Origin: Anaerolineae bacterium
Lineage (GTDB): Bacteria > Chloroflexota > Anaerolineae > CG2-30-64-16
Assembly (NCBI GenBank): GCA_026645775.1
Contig: JAPKMS010000446.1
Location: 1-37,451, forward strand
Reading direction: 5' to 3'
DNA length: 37,451 nucleotides
Shown: in pieces, positions 1 through 7,954 of the stretch
Numbering within the stretch: position 1 is the stretch's first letter
How the letters are laid out: every line of letters begins with the position of its first letter
Notes under the pieces: generated by a model
The model's input: only the letters and a program-made list of their open reading frames with translations
Told to the model about the DNA's origin: nothing
Databases searched by the model: none
Program-made: the position numbers and the translations under genes

Positions 1-2
1 AC

Positions 3-3000
3 GATTCGTCAGAGGCGGCCGCGGGCGCGGCCGAGAGCGCCGAGCTGTCGCCCGCGGAGCAGGGCGCGGCCATGTCAGCATTGGCCGAAGGCAGCGGCGG
101 CGAAGCCGAACCCGCGGGCGGCGGCGGGGGCGGCGGCGCCATCCCCGACCAGCCCGAGCCAGAAACGCCCGATGTCTCGGCGGCGGAACCGGCGCAGGCG
201 CTGGCCGCCATCAGCAGCCTGCCGCCGGCCCCGATGGCGCAGGCCCTGGGCGGGGTCAACGCTGCGGTCGCACGCACCGTGGGCGAACAGCGCACTGATC
301 TGGCCGCCAACCCGCCTCAGATGCAACGCCCCTCGGGTTCACCCCGCACCAAACAAGGGCCCGCGACCGGCGCAGACAACACCGCCGGCGGCGAAACCCC
401 AGCGCGGCCGGAGCGCGCGGCTGCCGGTCAGCCGGCGCCCACGCCCGAGCCCGAGCCGCTGCCCGCCGCGCCGCCTCCGCCCGCCCAGTCGGTCGCTGCG
501 CCCGATGTGGCCGGCAACGAGAAGGGCGAGATGAGCGGCGCCGATGCCTCGCGCATGGCGTCCTCCATCAACCGCATTCCCACCGGCGACCCGGCTCTGG
601 ATGCCACAGCCGGCCCACCCCCCGCCCTCCGCCTCGAAGGCGATGCGAATCCCGCGCAAGCGCAGCAGCAACGCGCCAAGGTCGAGCGCAGCGTGGCGGC
701 GGCCCAGGCCCGGGGCCGCCGCGAGGCCGCGACGCCGCTGGGCGAAAGCGACATCTACCCGGTCGTGCCGCCCGAAACGCTGCAGGCGACGATCCCGGCG
801 GGCGGCAGCGGTGGCGCTGCGGGCACGGGCCTGGGAGAGACCGCCGCGCTGGGCGACGATGCCGTATCGATTGTCGCCCAGCAGGAGAGCGGCGCCGAGA
901 TTCAAGCCGCGGTGGGCAAAGCCCAGGGCGACATGGCGGCCGAACGCGTCAAACACGACAGCAAAGTGGCCGAGGAACGGAGCAACACCCAGCAGGAGAT
1001 CGCCCGCACCGAGGCCGAGAACACCGCCGAGCAGGCGGACGCCCGGCGGGCCGCACAGGAGGATGTGCAAGCCGCCCGCCGCGACTGGACCGAGGAGCAG
1101 CAGCAGGTCGTCGGCGCAGGCCGCGCCGAGGCCGACGGCGAGGTGGTCCAGGGCGAAGAAGAGATCTCTCGCGAGCGCGCCAAGGGCGAGAAGGAAGCCG
1201 GCGAGCACATCGCCAAGGGCAACACCGACGCCGCATCCGCCCGGCGCGAAGGGGAAGAAAAAGCCGAGTCGGAGCGCCAACGCGGGGAGAAGGAATCCGA
1301 CGGCTTCTTCGGCTGGCTGGCCTCCAAAGCCAAAGCATTCTTCGATGCCATCAAGAACGCCATCAAGGCTGCGCTCGATGCCGCCCGCAAGGCGATCAAA
1401 GCGGCGATCGAACTGGCCAAGAAGCTGGCAGTGGCCGCGATCGAAGCCGCACGCAAAGCTGTGGTCGCCGTCATCAAGCGGGTGGGCAATGCGCTGATCG
1501 CCATCGGCGACCGGGTGCTGGGCGCATTCCCCGGCCTGCGCGACCGCTGGCGCAGCTTCATCAAGTCGAAAGTGGCCGCGGCCGAAGCGGCCGTCAACCG
1601 GCTGGCCGACAAGCTCAAGGAAGGCGTCAAGAAGGCGCTGGATCTGCTGGGCAAGGCGCTGGACACGGCCCTGGGCCTGCTCGAAAAAGGCCTGATGGCC
1701 GCAGTGAACTTCGTCGGCGGCGTGGTGCAGGGCGCGATCAAGGCGGCGAAAGCCATCGTCGACGCCATCGGCACCTTCGCCGTGCTGATCAAGGACATCG
1801 CCTCCGCGCCGGGCCGGTGGATCAGCAACCTGGGCAAGGCCATCGTGGACGGCATCAAGAACCATCTCTGGAAGGCGTTCAAGACCGCGATCAAGAACTG
1901 GTTCAACCAGAAGCTGGAAGAGGTGGTGGGCCTGGGCATGACCATCTGGAACGTCCTGACCAAGGGCGGGATCAAGCTGGCCGAGATCGGCAGCATGGTG
2001 TGGGAGGCGTTGAAGTCCGCCATCCCGATGGCCCTGGTGCAGATCCTGGTGGAGAAGTTGGTCTCGATGATCGTGCCCGCCGCGGGCGCGGTGCTGGCGA
2101 TCATCGAAGGCATCCAGGCGGCGTGGGGCACCATCAGCCGCATCCTGCAGGCCATTTCCCGCTTCATCGCGTTCCTGAAGGCGGTGAAGGCCGGTAACGC
2201 CGGCCCGCAGTTTGCGGATGCGCTTGCCGCGGCGGCCATTGCCGTGATAGACTTCGTCGCCAACTGGCTGCTGAAGCGGCTGCGCAAGGGCGCCAGCAAA
2301 GTCGCGGGCAAGATCAAAGCCATCGCCCAGCGTATCATGGGCAAGATCAAGAAAGCGGCGAAAAAAGTCGGTCAAAAACTGAAGAGAGCCGGCCAGAAGA
2401 TCGCGGCCAAGCTGAAGAAGCTCGGCGGCAAGATCAAGGGCAAGTGGGAGCAGTTCAAGGCCAAGCGGAAGAAGGGCAAGCCGGGAAAAGAGAAGCCGAA
2501 GCGGGAAAAGAAGAGTAAAGAGCAGAAGATGCGAGAACGACTGGAGAAAGCGGTGCGGGCGCTGCGTCCCAAGATTGAGGGCCTGCTGCGCCGCGGAACG
2601 TCCGGCATCCTTTTGCGAGCACGTCTTCTCGGCTGGCGCGTTTTGCATCGACTGAGTAAGCTGGAACTGATCGGGCAAGGTGACAGCGCACGAGTTCTCG
2701 CCACCGTCAACCCCAGCGAAGATGTTGTGCGTGACATCGTACAGAAACACGGCCCCCTCTTGCTCACGATGATCCGGGAGATCGGCCGCGACATCCTGAA
2801 GGATCCCACGGTGCGGGAGCATCTGAAGCACATCCAGGAACAACGAGCCGGCGGAGCCGGCAAAGATCCGGTCTCACCGCTGATCCATCCTCCCGGAATC
2901 GTCGGGCTGCATGCTCAGGCCGCAGATGTAGCCGCCTTCGGGAAGCCGCCGCCGACTTTCACACCGCCTCCGGGCGTGATACGTCAGCCCTGGAGCACCG

Positions 3001-3641
3001 AATACTCGCACGTGGGCGGCATTCCTGTAACCGAGCGCCAGACGTGGAGCAGCCAGCCCGGCCACATTCGAATCGAGCGCGTGGGACGCTACGATGAAAT
3101 CGCCGGAATGTGGAGTCAGATTCGCGCCTCCACCGGAAGCAGCGACAGCGAGATGGCCACAGCCTTGCGAATTTTCACCGAAACCGGGCATCTTGACCCC
3201 AAATTCGCCGGCGCCCGAATGCAATTGGCGGCCTTGACAAGACTTTCAGCCGTGGAGATGGGCCGGAGTTCAGCACAAGTGGTCACCGGCCCGATGGCAA
3301 TGTCGCTGGTGGAAAGCGGCACGCTCACGGGACCGCAAGCACTCCAGGAATTTAACTCCGTGGCGCCTCCGGGTGCTGTCCGTACTGCCAGCGGCGTCAG
3401 TGAGCGGCTGGGCATGGAGCCCGAACGGGACTACAAAACTCCCGCGTCCTCGGCTCGGATGGCCAGCATGGTGGAAACGGAGCTTGAGCTGATGACCAAA
3501 TTCCTCTATTCTAAGATGCAGATAGAGCAACCTCTGTTCAAGACGGTCCAAGATCTCGAACGCTTCATTCGGAAGGAACTCAGGAGCTATCTGGATAACG
3601 AGGTGCGGGTGACACTGCTCGCAGCAGGAGGCCAGGAATGA
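3..3641 (+). CDS. C-terminal part of a giant polymorphic toxin-like protein (probable DUF4157/eCIS-associated family), 5'-truncated by the window edge
   Basis: ORF 72..3641 is open in frame back to nt 3 with no stop, so the true start lies outside the window. Gly/Pro-rich linkers, charged E/R/Q coiled coil (EGEEKAESERQRGEKES), then a long Ala/Lys amphipathic helical region (FFGWLASKAKAFFDAIKNAIKAALDAARKAIKAAIELAKK), then a compositionally distinct C-terminal region after about nt 2560. Family assignment is from recollection of similar Chloroflexota proteins. Confidence 0.7.
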   Translation, partial: DSSEAAAGAAESAELSPAEQGAAMSALAEGSGGEAEPAGGGGGGGAIPDQPEPETPDVSAAEPAQALAAISSLPPAPMAQALGGVNAAVARTVGEQRTDLAANPPQMQRPSGSPRTKQGPATGADNTAGGETPARPERAAAGQPAPTPEPEPLPAAPPPPAQSVAAPDVAGNEKGEMSGADASRMASSINRIPTGDPALDATAGPPPALRLEGDANPAQAQQQRAKVERSVAAAQARGRREAATPLGESDIYPVVPPETLQATIPAGGSGGAAGTGLGETAALGDDAVSIVAQQESGAEIQAAVGKAQGDMAAERVKHDSKVAEERSNTQQEIARTEAENTAEQADARRAAQEDVQAARRDWTEEQQQVVGAGRAEADGEVVQGEEEISRERAKGEKEAGEHIAKGNTDAASARREGEEKAESERQRGEKESDGFFGWLASKAKAFFDAIKNAIKAALDAARKAIKAAIELAKKLAVAAIEAARKAVVAVIKRVGNALIAIGDRVLGAFPGLRDRWRSFIKSKVAAAEAAVNRLADKLKEGVKKALDLLGKALDTALGLLEKGLMAAVNFVGGVVQGAIKAAKAIVDAIGTFAVLIKDIASAPGRWISNLGKAIVDGIKNHLWKAFKTAIKNWFNQKLEEVVGLGMTIWNVLTKGGIKLAEIGSMVWEALKSAIPMALVQILVEKLVSMIVPAAGAVLAIIEGIQAAWGTISRILQAISRFIAFLKAVKAGNAGPQFADALAAAAIAVIDFVANWLLKRLRKGASKVAGKIKAIAQRIMGKIKKAAKKVGQKLKRAGQKIAAKLKKLGGKIKGKWEQFKAKRKKGKPGKEKPKREKKSKEQKMRERLEKAVRALRPKIEGLLRRGTSGILLRARLLGWRVLHRLSKLELIGQGDSARVLATVNPSEDVVRDIVQKHGPLLLTMIREIGRDILKDPTVREHLKHIQEQRAGGAGKDPVSPLIHPPGIVGLHAQAADVAAFGKPPPTFTPPPGVIRQPWSTEYSHVGGIPVTERQTWSSQPGHIRIERVGRYDEIAGMWSQIRASTGSSDSEMATALRIFTETGHLDPKFAGARMQLAALTRLSAVEMGRSSAQVVTGPMAMSLVESGTLTGPQALQEFNSVAPPGAVRTASGVSERLGMEPERDYKTPASSARMASMVETELELMTKFLYSKMQIEQPLFKTVQDLERFIRKELRSYLDNEVRVTLLAAGGQE

Positions 3642-4213
3642 CATGGACACACGTGTTGATCCAGGAGAGCGTTCACCCAGAAGAGGTCAACCAGATGGCT
3701 TACGACAATGATTGGCAGTTGCAAGACCTGGTTCTGCCGACGGAGACACAGCCATTCGAGAAGATCTGGCTGACCGCGAGCGGAGAAGTCGCGATCCACT
3801 ACGTTGAAGATTCGATGCTCGGTGCAAGATACCTGCATGTGGATGGCGAGAATCGAGACCAGACTACCGCTTTGATCCGGTCTCGCATCGCAACTTATGA
3901 CCTGGACGAGATCCGACAGCAGCTGAAAACCGCGAGTGACACCAACCTGGCGATCCGGGCGACCTATCACCTGGCAGCAATTGCACCGGAGCAATTTGAC
4001 CCAGAGTTCTTTGGATACTTCAGCCTCATGTTGGCGCATCCAGACAGCGAGGTTCGCCGTGCTGCAGTCTTCGCTACGGCCTATGCACCGTGGGTCGAAT
4101 TCCGCCCGTATCTGGAACGGATGGCGGCGGACGACGCAGTTGAAGACGTCCGTGATTTTGCAGCTTTTATGCTCGCCAGCCACATGCGGCATGTCTGGAG
4201 TGAGGACACGTGA
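3638..4213 (+). CDS. Putative immunity protein, HEAT-like alpha-helical repeats
   Basis: 191 aa; ATGA 4-nt overlap with the upstream toxin-like stop; helical-repeat style segments (AIRATYHLAAIAPEQFDPEFFGYFSLMLAHPDSEVRRAAVFATA). A decayed homologue lies just downstream. Confidence 0.65.
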   Translation: MTWTHVLIQESVHPEEVNQMAYDNDWQLQDLVLPTETQPFEKIWLTASGEVAIHYVEDSMLGARYLHVDGENRDQTTALIRSRIATYDLDEIRQQLKTASDTNLAIRATYHLAAIAPEQFDPEFFGYFSLMLAHPDSEVRRAAVFATAYAPWVEFRPYLERMAADDAVEDVRDFAAFMLASHMRHVWSEDT

Positions 4214-4365
4214 TCACTTCGTCTCAATCCGATACACCCCGCCATTCAGATCCACGACGTAGACCTCCCCCGCCTCATCCTCGCCGAACGAGCTGATGTT
4301 CAGATCGGTGTCCAGCAGCTCGGCGCTGGGCCAGGCATCGCCGTCGCGCCTGGCCCAGCGCCGAG
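4214..4365 (-). pseudogene. C-terminal remnant of a PQQ-dependent glucose/sorbosone-type sugar dehydrogenase
   Basis: Minus-strand translation ends ...RDGDAWPSAELLDTDLNISSFGEDEAGEVYVVDLNGGVYRIETK*, the typical C-terminus of soluble PQQ sugar dehydrogenases; no catalytic body upstream. Confidence 0.7.
4319..4365. repeat. 18-bp perfect inverted repeat at the junction of two gene remnants
   Basis: ctcggcgctgggccaggc (4319-4336), 11-nt loop, gcctggcccagcgccgag (4348-4365). Confidence 0.9.
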
Positions 4366-4366
4366 A

Positions 4367-4469
4367 CTTGAGTTTCGCCCCTATCTGGAGTGGATGAAGG
4401 CGAAAGATACTGCTGAAGATGTTCGCGGCGTTTGTGCTTGCAAGCCACCTGCGACGCACCTGGCACTAA
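4367..4469 (+). pseudogene. Remnant of a second copy of the HEAT-like immunity gene (3' end only, frameshifted)
   Basis: LEFRPYLEWMKAKDTAEDV then, after a net 8-nt deletion, FAAFVLASHLRRTWH*; aligns to VEFRPYLERMAADDAVEDVRDFAAFMLASHMRHVWS of the intact gene (about 23/34 identical by hand). Confidence 0.85.
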
Positions 4470-4891
4470 TCGGGCGCCTCCACCGTTTCCGGCTGTCGCA
4501 CGACTGCCTTGACCATTAGCCGACGCCTTCCGGCCGGCACCTTCCACTCGAAGATATCGCCCGCCCGGTAACCGAGCATGGCAGTGCCCACCGGCGCCAG
4601 CACCGATATCTGCATGCGCGTGATATCTGCTTGACCGGGAAAGACCAATTTACAGCTCAGCTCCTCACCGGTGTCCAGATCAAGCAGCAGAGCTTCCGAA
4701 TTCATCGTAATGACATCGGCCGGGACCTCCTGATCAGACGCCACCAAGGCGCGGTTAAGCTCGGCCTCCAGATCCCTGAGTTCCGCCTTTCTGCGCAAAT
4801 CGTGCGGCGGCACGTCCTCAATCAGCTTCTTAAGGCGGCCCATATCCTGGGTCGTGATCCATATCGCACGTGTCGTGTTTTCCTGCACCAT
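4466..4891 (-). CDS. rnk: GreA/GreB-like regulator of nucleoside diphosphate kinase (Rnk family)
   Basis: 141 aa; N-terminal ITTQDMGRLKKLIED, C-terminal GreA/GreB-type domain (ISVLAPVGTAMLGYRAGDIFEWKVPAGRRRLMVKAV). Confidence 0.75.
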   Translation of the reverse strand: MVQENTTRAIWITTQDMGRLKKLIEDVPPHDLRRKAELRDLEAELNRALVASDQEVPADVITMNSEALLLDLDTGEELSCKLVFPGQADITRMQISVLAPVGTAMLGYRAGDIFEWKVPAGRRRLMVKAVVRQPETVEAPD

Positions 4892-4911
4892 CTCAACCTC
4901 CCTTCATAACG

Positions 4912-4963
4912 CGCGTCCACAACCCGGCTCCGCGTTGTTGCGCGGAGCCGGGTTGTGGACGCG
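4912..4963. repeat. 23-bp perfect inverted repeat / long hairpin upstream of rnk
   Basis: cgcgtccacaacccggctccgcg (4912-4934), loop ttgttg, cgcggagccgggttgtggacgcg (4941-4963). Confidence 0.9.
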
Positions 4964-5148
4964 ACTCACGCTGTCCATCTTCGCTGACTTGGATGAAGCT
5001 GGCATGAAGGCAGCATGACGAACCGATGAACTCTGACCGCCAGACCCCCGTGTGTCGGATATTCACTGAACTGTCATTCTCATGTCATGGGGGATTCACG
5101 GTCGCAGAGGAGAATGGCCGGGTATCATAATGTTTTGAGGGGTGAATT

Positions 5149-5484
5149 ATGCTGGCTGGAAAAGAACCGTCCAAACTGACCGATCCGCGCTTCTGCATCA
5201 GAGAAGCTGACCGGTTGGTAATGTCCATGACGGGAGACAACTGGGGCCTGGTCGAGGATGAAGCAGAGGAGCTGAATATCCTGCAGGCGGCCATTGCACA
5301 CCGGGTCTATCTCGACACCGAACAAACCGAGTTCCAGGGGAAGGTCATGGAGATCGTCTTCACGGCGTATCTGATGGGGCGGACGGCCGACCAGCGGCTG
5401 CGCCAGCCGGACCTGGGCGACTTTGCGGCATTCATCGCGACGTTGGATCTGTCGGGGCTGCCTGCGCCGGACGGTGCAGCCTAA
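5149..5484 (+). CDS. Hypothetical protein, 111 aa
   Basis: ATG ORF preceded by 'gagggg'; no opposing better ORF. Confidence 0.6.
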   Translation: MLAGKEPSKLTDPRFCIREADRLVMSMTGDNWGLVEDEAEELNILQAAIAHRVYLDTEQTEFQGKVMEIVFTAYLMGRTADQRLRQPDLGDFAAFIATLDLSGLPAPDGAA

Positions 5485-5514
5485 ACCCCGACGTGTGCAC
5501 AGCGGCTGCGGGGA

Positions 5515-6573
5515 TCACCCGGCCTGGGACACCGGCAAGGTCACGGTGAAGGTGGTTCCCACCCCCGGCTCGCTGTGCACGCGCACCTGGCCGCCATGCG
5601 CTTCGGCCACTTGCTTGACGATGGGCAGGCCGAGGCCGGTGCTGCTCTCGTTGCGCGAGCGCGCCCGGTCCACCCGGTAGTAGCGTTCGAAGATGTGGGG
5701 CACATGCTCGGCGGGGATGCTGATCCCGGTGTCGGCCACGGCCAGCTCCGCGACCTGGCCGAGATTGCGCAGACAGAGGCGCACGCTGCCGCCCGGATTG
5801 GTGTAGCGGAGCGCGTTGTCCACCAGGTTCCAAAGCATCTGGCTCAAGCGGTGCCGGTCGCCCAGCACGGTCGCCGGCTCGTTGCATTCGAGGGAGAGTT
5901 GATGGCGCCCCGCGTCCAGGGTGCCGACGCGCTGCCACACTTCGGACACGACCTCGTTTAACGCGACCGGCGCCGAATCCAGGCGCTCGTGGGCATCCTG
6001 CTCGGCCAGGAACAGCAGATCGCCGACCAGCCGGGCCATGCGTTCAGCTTCTTCGCTGGCCTCGGCCGCGCTGGCCCGGCGGTCCTCGGCCGGCAGATCC
6101 ATTTGCAGCAAATCCAGGTTGCCGCGGATCACCATCAACGGCCCGCGCAGCTCATGCGACGCATCGGCCAGGAACTGCCGCTGATGGCGGACGGTCTGGT
6201 CCAGGCGCTCCAGCATCTCGTTGAGGGTGGTCGTCAGCTCGAACAGCTCATCGTGAGCCGGCGTCACGGCCACGCGCTCGCCGACCTGGCCCGTGGCCGC
6301 GATCCGCTTGGCGACGCGCGTGACCTCGACGATGGGCCGCAACGCGTGCGCCGTCAGCCACCGGGTGCTCGCCAGCGTGATCAGCATCGCGGCCAGGGCC
6401 GCCAGCCCCAGGAGCCCGAGGGCGTGCAGCAGCGTCCCGTCAACCAGGCCCAGCGACCGGCCCACCAGCAACAGCAGCGCGGCGATGAGGAGGGTCGCCA
6501 GGAACTGGAACAGGCTGAACCACAGCCCCAGCCGCAGCCGTGCGTTCAATCGCCGGAAGACAGGAAACGGCAT
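5515..6573 (-). CDS. Sensor histidine kinase (HAMP, HisKA, HATPase)
   Basis: FLADASHELRGPLMVIRGNLDLL H-box, QMLWNLVDNALRYTNPGG N-box, GTGLGLPIVKQ G-box; two TM segments. Start moved from 6618 to the Met at 6573, just after the response-regulator stop. Confidence 0.92.
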   Translation of the reverse strand: MPFPVFRRLNARLRLGLWFSLFQFLATLLIAALLLLVGRSLGLVDGTLLHALGLLGLAALAAMLITLASTRWLTAHALRPIVEVTRVAKRIAATGQVGERVAVTPAHDELFELTTTLNEMLERLDQTVRHQRQFLADASHELRGPLMVIRGNLDLLQMDLPAEDRRASAAEASEEAERMARLVGDLLFLAEQDAHERLDSAPVALNEVVSEVWQRVGTLDAGRHQLSLECNEPATVLGDRHRLSQMLWNLVDNALRYTNPGGSVRLCLRNLGQVAELAVADTGISIPAEHVPHIFERYYRVDRARSRNESSTGLGLPIVKQVAEAHGGQVRVHSEPGVGTTFTVTLPVSQAG

Positions 6574-6583
6574 GGCCTTCTCC

Positions 6584-7267
6584 TCAGGCGTCCTCACGCA
6601 GGCTGTAACCGATGCCACGCACCGATTGAATCAGCCGCGGCTCACCGGCCGCTTGCAGCTTGTCGCGCAGGCGCATCACGTGGACGTCAATCACGTTAGA
6701 GCCGCCCAGGAAGTCCGAACCCCAGACGCCATCGAAGATCTGATCGCGCGAGAGCACCTGGCGCGGGTGGCGCAGAAAGTACTCCAGCAGATCGAACTCC
6801 TTGGTCGTCAGATCGATCGGGCGTTCGCCGCGGTGCACCTCGCGCGTGAGCAGGTCCAGCCGCAGGTCGGCGAAGCTCAAGCTCTCCGCTTCCGCGGGCC
6901 GGGCGCGCCGAAGCAGCGCTCGGATGCGCGCCAGCAATTCGTCAAACGCGAACGGCTTGACCAGGTAGTCATCCGCGCCGGCGTCCAGTCCAGCCACGCG
7001 ATCGGGCACCCGATCCTTCGCCGTCAGCATCAGGACGGGGAGGTTCGGCTCGCCGGCCCGCAGGCGGCGGCAAACCTCGAGGCCATCGATGCCGGGCAGC
7101 ATGACATCGAGCACCACCAGATCCGGCAGGTGGGCGCGCGCCATCCCCAGGGCCTGTTCCCCGTCAGGGGCCAGGTCCACGGTGTACCCGGCGAAGGCCA
7201 AGCCGCGGCGCATGAGGCTGAGCACCTTTGCATCGTCGTCAACAACCAGGATCCGAGGAGCAACCAT
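6584..7267 (-). CDS. OmpR-family DNA-binding response regulator
   Basis: Receiver ([30 protein letters not shown]) plus winged-helix DNA-binding domain ([25 protein letters not shown]). Confidence 0.95.
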   Translation of the reverse strand: MVAPRILVVDDDAKVLSLMRRGLAFAGYTVDLAPDGEQALGMARAHLPDLVVLDVMLPGIDGLEVCRRLRAGEPNLPVLMLTAKDRVPDRVAGLDAGADDYLVKPFAFDELLARIRALLRRARPAEAESLSFADLRLDLLTREVHRGERPIDLTTKEFDLLEYFLRHPRQVLSRDQIFDGVWGSDFLGGSNVIDVHVMRLRDKLQAAGEPRLIQSVRGIGYSLREDA

Positions 7268-7395
7268 AACGCAGTGTATCCCTTCACGCGTGCGATTTAT
7301 GCGATTATACCACTCGCGCCACCGCTACGGAAAAGCGTCACTGGTCTGTCGGGGTCTCCGCGCCGCAGTTGCATCCCAGGTCGGATACCGGCATC

Positions 7396-7423
7396 GGTGA
7401 GGCTGAAAACTCTCAGCCTCACC
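7396..7423 (-). terminator. Stem-loop downstream of the 7438..7713 gene
   Basis: ggtgaggctga / tcagcctcacc, 11-bp perfect stem, 6-nt loop; no strong T-tract. Confidence 0.5.
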
Positions 7424-7437
7424 TTCAGCATCTCAAC

Positions 7438-7713
7438 TCAGCTGGTCGAGTCCAGCGCGCCGCCGTAGCTGGCCGCATGACTCACCGCGCTGTAGCACTC
7501 GGGGCAAAGCTTGCGCATGGTGTCCGCCCGCACCTGCCCCGGCAACTTTTGGCCGCAGACGCTCGTCCCCTCGATGTAGAAATGATGCAGCGCCCCGGCC
7601 GCCGCGCGCGCCCATTGGCCTTGCTGAGCCTCGGCCAACGATAGTTTGTGCACGGTCTTGGCGCGCTTATTCCCAGTTTTCGCGTCACGTCGTTTAATCT
7701 CAATACTCGCCAT
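7438..7713 (-). CDS. Small Cys-containing hypothetical protein (91 aa)
   Basis: MASIEIKRRDAKTGNKRAKTVHKL...VCGQKL...KLCPECYSAVSH; strong Shine-Dalgarno (reverse of 'catgatgacctcc'), so the start at 7713 is preferred over 7908. Confidence 0.65.
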   Translation of the reverse strand: MASIEIKRRDAKTGNKRAKTVHKLSLAEAQQGQWARAAAGALHHFYIEGTSVCGQKLPGQVRADTMRKLCPECYSAVSHAASYGGALDSTS

Positions 7714-7886
7714 GATGACCTCCTGAGCCTCTGGGGTTATCTTGCCCGGCACGCGCGAAAAACGCTCTGCCCAAGCAATCTCAAGTTGTGAGCAGAAGCA
7801 TGTACGCATGGGCCCAACAACGATGCACATCGTATCTCCCCCGGATGAACTGACGATGAACCAGGAATGACAAATCGGTGACTTTC

Positions 7887-7915
7887 TTGCCAAAGCGGCA
7901 TTAGTCAAGTAACAT
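7887..7915 (+). promoter_or_regulatory. Sigma70-type promoter for the FG-GAP protein gene
   Basis: TTGCCA - 17 nt - TAACAT. Confidence 0.5.
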
Positions 7916-7954
7916 ACACCCGGCAGATACCATACTCAGGAAAGGAGACCCGCT

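Noticed and set aside
339-2843. 834-aa and 482-aa minus-strand ORFs antisense to the toxin-like gene
   Set aside because: High-GC shadow ORFs opposite a convincing coding frame; low-complexity translation (Arg/His/Leu/Asp-rich), no recognisable domain.
6293-7468. 391-aa plus-strand ORF across the two-component genes
   Set aside because: Antisense shadow of clear response regulator and kinase frames.
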